Assembly (NCBI GenBank): GCA_019115725.1
Contig: DXCY01000183.1
Span: forward strand, 1 to 10,459
From: Candidatus Luteimonas excrementigallinarum
GTDB taxonomy: Bacteria; Pseudomonadota; Gammaproteobacteria; Xanthomonadales; Xanthomonadaceae
Length of the DNA stretch: 10,459 bases
Direction: 5' to 3'
In this document: piece by piece, positions 5,824 to 10,459 of the stretch
How the letters are laid out: each line of letters begins with the position of its first letter
Position numbering within the stretch: the stretch's first letter is position 1
Made by a program: the position numbers and the translations under genes
Notes under the pieces: model-generated
The model's database searches: none
What the model saw: the letters and a program-made list of their open reading frames with translations, nothing else
What the model was told of the DNA's origin: nothing

Positions 5824-6881
5824 GCGATGCCCCCCTCAAGCTCGGCTTTGTGATCAACGACGTGGCCACCGAGCAGGACAACTACACCACCATCCGCCTG
5901 GCCCGCACCGCCGCCCGGCTCGGCCACCAGGTGGCATTGATCGGACTGAACGGCTTCATCTACGACGCCAACGGCACCGTCTGCGCCCACGCCCACATGC
6001 CGCGCGGCAGCGACTATGCCGATGACGCCGCACTGCTGGCCGAGCTGCATGCCGATGATGCCGACACCGAGCGCATCAATGTGGAGGAGCTGGACGTGCT
6101 GATGCTGCGCAGCGATCCGGCCGAAGAGGTCGAGGACCGGCCGTGGGCGCCGAACAGCGCGCTGCTGTTCGCCCAGTTGGTGACCCGGCGCGGGGTGATC
6201 GTACTCAACGATCCCGGGCACCTGACCGACGCTTCCAACAAGACCTATTTCCAGCACTTCCCCGAACAGGTGCGGCCGGTGACCTGCATCACCTGCCACG
6301 CCGACGAGATCAAATCCTTCATCGCCTCCCATGACGGCCGCGGCGTGATCAAGCCGCTGCAGGGCTCCGGCGGCCAGGGCGTGTTCGTGGTGGATGGGCA
6401 CAGCGGCGCCAACCTCAACCAGATGATCGACGCGGTGCTGCGCGACGGCTATGCCATCGTGCAGGAATACCTGCCCCGCGCCGCCGATGGCGACCTGCGC
6501 CTGCTGACCCTCAACGGCCGCCCGCTGCAGGTGGATGGCCAGTACGCCTGCGTGCGCCGGTACAACGACAGCGGCGATGCGCGCAGCAACATCAGCGCCG
6601 GCGGCAAGGTGGAACTGGTGACCCCCGATGCCGATGCCCTGCGGGTGGCGGAGATTGTCGGACCCAAGCTGATCCGCGACGGCATGTACCTGGCCGGGCT
6701 GGACATCGTGGGCGACAAGCTGATGGAGGTGAACGTGGACACTCCCGGCGGCATCAACATGGCCGAGGATCTGTCCGGGGTGGATTTCAGCAGCCACATC
6801 ATCGCCGACCTGGCACGCAAGGTGCGCCTGCGTGACCAGTACCGGCGCACGCTCACCAACGTGGAGCTGGCCATGCTCTGA
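5820..6881 (+). CDS. Glutathione-synthetase-like ATP-grasp ligase
   Basis: This 353-residue protein aligns by eye with glutathione synthetase (GshB): an N-terminal substrate domain (LKLGFVINDVATEQDNYTTIRLA), NDPGHLTDASNKTYFQHFPE (GshB-like NDP..LRDANEK), the ATP-grasp segment VIKPLQGSGGQGVFVV (K178), GDLRLLTLNG (R227), RSNISAGGK (R255, N257) and GLDIVGDKLMEVNVDTPGGI with metal ligands E303 and N305. All ATP-grasp core residues I can recognise are present, so an active carboxylate-amine ligase is expected. It is longer than GshB, diverges at the N-terminus and is not next to gshA, so it probably joins other amino-acid substrates. The start follows from the ATGA overlap with the DUF1704 gene. 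No clear terminator follows, so some read-through into the M28 gene is possible. Confidence 0.85.
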   Translation: MSDAPLKLGFVINDVATEQDNYTTIRLARTAARLGHQVALIGLNGFIYDANGTVCAHAHMPRGSDYADDAALLAELHADDADTERINVEELDVLMLRSDPAEEVEDRPWAPNSALLFAQLVTRRGVIVLNDPGHLTDASNKTYFQHFPEQVRPVTCITCHADEIKSFIASHDGRGVIKPLQGSGGQGVFVVDGHSGANLNQMIDAVLRDGYAIVQEYLPRAADGDLRLLTLNGRPLQVDGQYACVRRYNDSGDARSNISAGGKVELVTPDADALRVAEIVGPKLIRDGMYLAGLDIVGDKLMEVNVDTPGGINMAEDLSGVDFSSHIIADLARKVRLRDQYRRTLTNVELAML

Positions 6882-6978
6882 CAGCGGGCCATGACCAATG
6901 GCGTGGGCGCCCCCGGGGCCGCGCGGCTACAGTCGCTGCTCCTTCGCGCAACCACCGGACCGGAGCCGGTACCACGCC

Positions 6979-8571
6979 ATGCTCAAACGCTGTGCTGTCA
7001 CGATCTGCCTGGCCGCTGCCGGGCTGGCGCATGCCGCCGAACCGGTGGACCTGGACATGGTCGGCAAGATCCGCCAGGAAGCCTTCCACAACTCGCAGGT
7101 CATGGACACCCTGACCCACCTGACCGAGGTGATCGGCCCGCGCCTGACCAACTCCCCGCAGATGAGCCAGGCCAACGCCTGGACCCGCAGCCGCATGGGC
7201 GAATGGGGCCTGGCCAACGTCCGTGACGAGGCCATCGACGCCTTCGGCCGCGGCTGGGAGTTCAGCCATGCCAGCGTGCAGATGCTGGGGCCGCGGCAGA
7301 TGCCGCTGCACGCCCTGCCCAAGGCCTGGACCCCAGGCACCAACGGCCCGGTGGAAGGCGAAGCCGCGCTGGTGAAAATCAGCAAGCTGGCCGACCTGGA
7401 GCAGCACCGCGGCAAGCTGGCCGGCAAGGTGCTGCTGCTGGACGAGGCCCGCGCCTACCGCCGCGCCGAGCAGGCGGATTCGCACCGCCACGATGAAGAC
7501 ACCCTGGCCGAAATGCAGGCGTTCACCGTTCCCGTCGACCGCCAGGAAGACCGCGCCAAGCGCATCCGCGACTACCAGGAGCGCCAGGAACTGGCCCGCG
7601 CCACCAACGCGTTCTTCGCCGAGGAAGGCGTGCTGGCCACCATCAGCATCAGCGGCTGGGACAACGGCATCATCCGTACCGGCGGCGGCGGCTCGCGCAA
7701 GGCCGGCGAACCGGTCGGCGTGCCCGCCCTGACCATGATCTCCGAGCACTACAACCCGCTGGTGCGCGCACTGGAGCGTGGCGAGAACGTCCGCCTGCAG
7801 GTCAACGTCGACGCCCGCTTCACCGATGAGACCGACCAGCCCGGCTACAACACCCTGGCCGAAATCCCCGGTCGCGGCGGCAAGGCCGGCGAAATCGTCA
7901 TGCTCGGCGCCCACCTGGACTCGTGGCATACCGGCACCGGTGCCTCCGACAACGCCGCCGGCGTGGCGGTGATGATGGAAGCCATGCGCATCCTCCAGGC
8001 CGTCGGCGCCCGCCCCGACCGCACCATCCGCATCGCCCTGTGGACCGCCGAGGAACAGGGCCTGATCGGCTCGCGCGAATACGTCACCCGCCACTTCGCC
8101 AGCTACCCCGAGCCCACCGATCCCGACCAGCTGGCCCTGCCCGCCTCCCTGCGCCAGCCCACCGGACCGCTGCAGACCACCCGCGACTACGACCGCTTCT
8201 CCGTGTACTTCAACATGGACAACGGCTCCGGTCGCATCCGCGGCGTCTACGCACAGGAAAACCTCGCCGCCGTGCCGATCTTCCAGGCCTGGCTCGCCCC
8301 CTTCCACGACATCGGCGCCACCACCGTCGCCACCCGCAACACCGGCAGCACCGACCACATCCCCTTCGACACCGTTGGCCTGCCCGGCTTCCAGTTCATC
8401 CAGGATCGCCTCGACTACTTCAGCAACGTCCACCACAGCCACTTGGACACCCGCGAACACGTCGAACCCGAAGACCTCAAACAGGCCGCCGCCATCATCG
8501 CCTCCTTCGCCTGGCACGCCGCCACCCGCGAAGAAAAATTCCCCCGCAAGCGCGTCGTCCAGCCCAACTGA
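6979..8571 (+). CDS. Secreted M28-family zinc metallopeptidase (carboxypeptidase Q-like)
   Basis: This 530-residue protein begins with a Sec signal peptide, MLKRCAVTICLAAAGLAHA, with predicted cleavage after AHA (residue 19). A split protease domain is interrupted by a PA-like insert (about residues 125-290, including VLATISISGWDNG and VPALTMISEHYN). Two-zinc ligands of family M28 can be placed: GAHLDSW (H312; D314 supports catalysis), SDNAAG (D324, bridging), AEEQG (E358 catalytic, E359 ligand), NMDNGSG (D414) and the C-terminal HHSHLDT (probably H486). Such enzymes release N-terminal residues or split dipeptides outside the cytoplasm. The start at 6979 is chosen for the signal peptide; the frame also opens at 6898, but that would bury the signal. 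The ribosome site is weak (GGAG 13 bases upstream). TACAGT at 6928 is a possible -10 without a good -35. Confidence 0.9.
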   Translation: MLKRCAVTICLAAAGLAHAAEPVDLDMVGKIRQEAFHNSQVMDTLTHLTEVIGPRLTNSPQMSQANAWTRSRMGEWGLANVRDEAIDAFGRGWEFSHASVQMLGPRQMPLHALPKAWTPGTNGPVEGEAALVKISKLADLEQHRGKLAGKVLLLDEARAYRRAEQADSHRHDEDTLAEMQAFTVPVDRQEDRAKRIRDYQERQELARATNAFFAEEGVLATISISGWDNGIIRTGGGGSRKAGEPVGVPALTMISEHYNPLVRALERGENVRLQVNVDARFTDETDQPGYNTLAEIPGRGGKAGEIVMLGAHLDSWHTGTGASDNAAGVAVMMEAMRILQAVGARPDRTIRIALWTAEEQGLIGSREYVTRHFASYPEPTDPDQLALPASLRQPTGPLQTTRDYDRFSVYFNMDNGSGRIRGVYAQENLAAVPIFQAWLAPFHDIGATTVATRNTGSTDHIPFDTVGLPGFQFIQDRLDYFSNVHHSHLDTREHVEPEDLKQAAAIIASFAWHAATREEKFPRKRVVQPN

Positions 8572-8601
8572 GGCAACCCAAAGCACCATTGATAGACCCA
8601 C

Positions 8602-8632
8602 GGGGGCGGCCACTTGGCCGCCCCCTTTTTTT
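8602..8632 (+). terminator. Strong intrinsic terminator after the M28 peptidase gene
   Basis: A perfect 10-bp stem (GGGGGCGGCC with GGCCGCCCCC) closes an ACTT loop and is followed directly by seven T residues, 30 bases after the stop codon. Confidence 0.95.
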
Positions 8633-8635
8633 CCA

Positions 8636-8664
8636 GGCGCTGCCCAAAGGGCAGCCGCCCCTAC
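8636..8664 (-). repeat. REP-like element: GTAG head plus bulged hairpin
   Basis: Read on the minus strand, GTAG is followed after one base by a palindrome: GGC, bulged G, GCTGCCC, loop TTT, GGGCAGC, GCC. A GTAG tetranucleotide 5' of an imperfect palindrome is the hallmark of REP elements mobilised by RAYT transposases, and GTAG-headed repeats (SMAG) are abundant in Stenotrophomonas. It lies just after the M28 terminator, a typical REP position. Only one copy is seen in the window. Confidence 0.5.
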
Positions 8665-8730
8665 GCAAGTCCAGGAATTGCCCACGTTTCCGAAGCCGTG
8701 CCCGGTCGTGGCCGGGAGGCCTTCGCAGCG

Positions 8731-8849
8731 AAGTAAAGGAGGAGCCCCGCAATACACGTACCCCGCGTTCGCCGCGAGCCAGGTATTTCTCTGCCACGAA
8801 GTCCCGAACGTCGGGCAGGGGTGCCCTTCAGGCGTAAGTAAAGGAGGAG
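8731..8849. repeat. Two direct copies of AAGTAAAGGAGGAG in the intergenic repeat patch
   Basis: The 14-base word occurs at 8731-8744 and 8836-8849. The first copy is joined to a small palindrome, CTTCGCAGCGAAG (8721-8733), and preceded by CCCGG...CCGGG; the second lies in the loop of a long inverted repeat. Although AAGGAGG looks like a perfect Shine-Dalgarno, no gene-like frame begins just after either copy. The patch seems to be two related modules of a Xanthomonadaceae intergenic repeat family. The intervening 8745-8812 holds only short GC-rich dyads such as CCCGAACGTCGGG. Confidence 0.6.
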
Positions 8850-8904
8850 GTGGCGGCCGCAGGCCGACGCCGGGGGACATGGAGCCTGAAGGGCACCCCT
8901 GCCC
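8813..8904. repeat. 92-bp element with 21-bp perfect terminal inverted repeats
   Basis: The left arm 8813-8833 (starts GGGCAGGGGTGCCC) and right arm 8884-8904 (starts GCCTGAAGGGC) are exact reverse complements over 21 bases. The 50-base loop contains AAGTAAAGGAGGAG and a smaller dyad in GGCGGCCGCAGGCC. There is no coding sequence in it. It has the form of a very small MITE-like or structured intergenic repeat. The right edge coincides with the first base of the truncated lipocalin frame. I see no obvious target-site duplication. Confidence 0.75.
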
Positions 8905-9309
8905 ATGCGCCACGAACCGCCGGACTACCGCAACATCACCGCCACCTACAGCCTCAACGACAACGGCACCGTCAAAGTCGCCAACCGCGCCGTCGACGGT
9001 GAAGGCGAGTCCCAGGAATCGATCGGCGAAGCCACCCCCGTCGAAGGCAGCAACAACAGCAAGCTCGAAGTCAGCTTCCTCCCCGAAGGCCTGCGCTGGA
9101 TCCCCTTCACCAAAGGCGACTACTGGATCCTGCGCCTGGACCCCGACTACCAGGTGGCGCTGGTGGGCGACGGCCATCGCAAATTCCTCTGGCTGCTCGC
9201 CCGCACCCCCGCCATTGATCCCGCCCTGCGCGATGCCTACCTCGCCACCGCCCGCGAACAGGGCTACGACCTGACCGACCTGATCCACACCCCGCAGGAC
9301 GCCGCCTGA
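8905..9309 (+). CDS. Blc-like lipocalin, N-terminally truncated
   Basis: The 134 residues match the body and C-terminus of bacterial Blc-type lipocalins: ITATYSLNDNGTVKVANRAV, LEVSFLP, GDYWILRLDPDYQVALVGD, KFLWLLARTP and the C-terminal helix LRDAYLATAREQGYDLTDLIHTP. Full-length members are usually about 170-190 residues and start with a signal peptide and the GxWYEIARLP strand; both are absent. The frame begins at the base following the inverted-repeat element, and an in-frame TGA at 8887-8889 blocks extension. MRHEPPDY probably continued a former WYEIARLP. AAGGG 11 bases upstream is a weak ribosome site. Without the first strand and tryptophan motif the barrel cannot close normally, so it is probably non-functional or a decayed gene, though its frame is intact. 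The next gene starts one base later. Confidence 0.75.
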   Translation: MRHEPPDYRNITATYSLNDNGTVKVANRAVDGEGESQESIGEATPVEGSNNSKLEVSFLPEGLRWIPFTKGDYWILRLDPDYQVALVGDGHRKFLWLLARTPAIDPALRDAYLATAREQGYDLTDLIHTPQDAA

Positions 9310-9310
9310 C

Positions 9311-10099
9311 TTGGCCCGCAAACCTGCCGCCACCCCCAGCCTTGCGGCAATCGACCGCGAGGCCTACATCTACTTCGGCGCCGGCGCCGCAGTGGCCTGG
9401 CAGCTGGCCAATCCCGGCGTCGGCCGGGGCGTGGCCCGCCACAGCCGCACGCTTGAAGAGCCGCTGGACCGCCTGCGCGCCACCATGATCTACATCTACG
9501 CCGTGGCCCTGGGCACTGACGAGGACCGCCGCGCCATCAAGCGCATGGTCGACCGCGCCCACGCGCCGGTACGTGGGCCCGGCTACAGCGCCTTCGATCC
9601 GGATCTGCAACTGTGGGTGGCCGCAACCCTCTACCGGGGTGCGCTGGATATGCACGCGCTGTTCGTCGGCCCGGTGCCGTCCGACGCCGCGGAAAGCCTG
9701 TACCGGCAGGCCTGGGCCTTCGGCCGCACCCTGCAGGTCCGCGACGACCAGTGGCCGGCCGATGTGGCCGCATTCGATCGCTGGTGGCAGGAACGCCGGG
9801 CCGGACTCAGCGTGGATCCCGAGGTGCGCGACTATTTCCAGGCCGTGCTGCGCGGCGGCGGCACGCCCTGGTTCCTGCGCGGGGCGCTGCCGCTGCAGCG
9901 TTTCGTCACCCGCGGCCTGCTGCCGCCGGACCTGCGCGCAGCTTTCGGCCTGGACTGGAGCATGCGCGACGAGCGCCACTGGCAGCGCTTCCGGCGCTGG
10001 GCCCCACGGCTGTACTGGTGGCTGCCGGCCTGGCTGCGACACCTGCCGGCGCAACGGCTGCTGGCCGACTTCCGCCGCCAGCAGCTGCGAGCGCGCTGA
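9311..10099 (+). CDS. DUF2236 / MpaB-type oxygenase family protein
   Basis: This 262-residue protein fits the DUF2236 family (MpaB oxygenases, latex-clearing-protein-like): EAYIYFGAGAAVAWQLANPGVGRGVARHS, LDRLRATMIYIYAVALGTDEDRR, VDRAHAPVRGPGYSAFDPDLQLWVAATLYRG as separate conserved blocks, and a basic aromatic C-terminus (LYWWLPAWLRHLPAQRLL). In related heme enzymes the His of the HxxVxG block (H84 here) is conserved and thought to bind heme; heme binding in this protein is inferred. The substrate is unknown. Start: TTG at 9311, one base after the lipocalin stop, with AGGA 11 bases upstream inside that gene; later starts would cut conserved residues. It is probably co-transcribed with the truncated lipocalin. 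It converges on the oxidoreductase with only 6 bp between stops, and no terminator hairpin is evident. Confidence 0.82.
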   Translation: MARKPAATPSLAAIDREAYIYFGAGAAVAWQLANPGVGRGVARHSRTLEEPLDRLRATMIYIYAVALGTDEDRRAIKRMVDRAHAPVRGPGYSAFDPDLQLWVAATLYRGALDMHALFVGPVPSDAAESLYRQAWAFGRTLQVRDDQWPADVAAFDRWWQERRAGLSVDPEVRDYFQAVLRGGGTPWFLRGALPLQRFVTRGLLPPDLRAAFGLDWSMRDERHWQRFRRWAPRLYWWLPAWLRHLPAQRLLADFRRQQLRAR

Positions 10100-10105
10100 G
10101 CAGGA

Positions 10106-10459
10106 TCAACCGGCCAGCAGCACAACCTTGCCGGTATGGCGCCCGCCCTCCAGCCAGGCATGGGCGGCAGCGGCCTGCTCCAGCGGGAACGTGCGATCGA
10201 CCACCGCGCGCACCTTGCCCGCCGCCACCCACGGCCACACCACCCGCTCCACTTCGGCGGCCAGGCGCGCCTTCTCGTCGGCGCTGCGCGGACGCAGCAG
10301 CGATCCGGTGATCACCAGCTGCTTGCGCATTACGGTGAAGGCCGGCACCGACAGGTCATTGCCTCCCTGCGCGGCGATATAGACCAGCCGCCCGCCCGGG
10401 TTGAGCGCCTTCAACGTCTGCTCCAGGAACGGAGCGCCCACCATGTCCAGGGCCACATC
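10106..10459 (-). CDS. NAD(P)H quinone oxidoreductase, PIG3 type, C-terminal part (5' end outside window)
   Basis: The frame is open to the right edge, so this is the last 117 residues of a zinc-independent medium-chain reductase. DVALDMVGAPFLEQTLKALNPGGRLVYIA is the end of the nucleotide-binding domain. TVMRKQLVITGSLLRPRSADEKARL matches the MRKRLTITGSTLRxRSxxEK block typical of the PIG3/TIGR02824 subgroup, and AAAAHAWLEGGRHTGKVVL is the usual C-terminus (substrate-domain strand). Members reduce quinones with NADPH by one electron. The GTG and ATG codons near the edge (10456, 10444) are internal, not starts. It runs tail to tail with the DUF2236 gene. Confidence 0.88.
   Translation of the reverse strand, partial: DVALDMVGAPFLEQTLKALNPGGRLVYIAAQGGNDLSVPAFTVMRKQLVITGSLLRPRSADEKARLAAEVERVVWPWVAAGKVRAVVDRTFPLEQAAAAHAWLEGGRHTGKVVLLAG

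Noticed and set aside
5820..6881. Housekeeping glutathione synthetase gshB
   Set aside because: The protein is longer than GshB, diverges at the N-terminus and sits in an unrelated coupled cassette, so only the ATP-grasp similarity is claimed.
8731..8744. AAAGGAGGAG as a ribosome site for a small gene
   Set aside because: No start codon with a gene-like frame lies at the right distance, and the same word recurs inside another repeat module, so it belongs to the repeat.
6853..9333. An 826-codon open frame on the minus strand across the M28 gene, repeats and lipocalin
   Set aside because: It is antisense to well-supported genes, is dominated by Gly/Ala/Val with no domain, and runs through the repeat patch. 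Long antisense frames are expected in DNA with this GC content and codon use.

Overview
The window is GC-rich, tightly packed bacterial DNA. Protein similarity, codon use, ATGA overlaps and a GTAG-headed hairpin repeat suggest a gammaproteobacterium of the Xanthomonadaceae (Stenotrophomonas or a close relative). The genus is an inference. I see no rRNA, tRNA, CRISPR array, transposase or integrase.

Layout, left to right. (1) 1-742: the 3' end of a class I SAM methyltransferase overlaps a small YkgJ-type cysteine-cluster protein, which converges on a DUF2249 gene. A 24-bp perfect palindrome and a hairpin joining the two stop codons lie at the junction. (2) 743-2145: the DUF2249 gene (minus) and a cysteine-synthase-family gene (plus) diverge from about 160 bp holding an FNR/DNR-type dyad. 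That dyad sits exactly 41.5 bp from a predicted start site for the plus-strand gene, whose -10 is GATAAT. (3) 2196-2345: a 49-codon in-frame relic of a short-chain dehydrogenase, with the N-terminal nucleotide-binding start joined directly to the family's extreme C-terminus. (4) 2425-3700: a lipoprotein PQQ-dependent sugar dehydrogenase homologue with its own terminator. (5) 3752-6881: three genes linked by ATGA overlaps encode an N-formylglutamate amidohydrolase-family protein, a DUF1704/MATCAP-like HExxxH metallopeptidase with a QEGLA-type motif, and a glutathione-synthetase-like ATP-grasp ligase. (6) 6979-8632: a secreted M28 zinc aminopeptidase with a strong terminator. (7) 8633-8904: a 270-bp patch of intergenic repeats. 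(8) 8905-10099: a lipocalin lacking its N-terminus, whose reading frame begins at the repeat edge, is followed at one base by a DUF2236 (MpaB-type oxygenase) gene. (9) 10106-10459: the 3' end of a convergent PIG3-type quinone oxidoreductase.

The best candidate for an undescribed system is the three-gene cassette. An ATP-grasp ligase, a zinc carboxypeptidase-like protein and an amide hydrolase, made from one translationally coupled message, look like a make-and-trim route for a small peptide or amino-acid conjugate. No substrate can be read from the sequence. The next most useful observations are the FNR/DNR-type promoter, the internally deleted dehydrogenase and the lipocalin cut at a repeat boundary.
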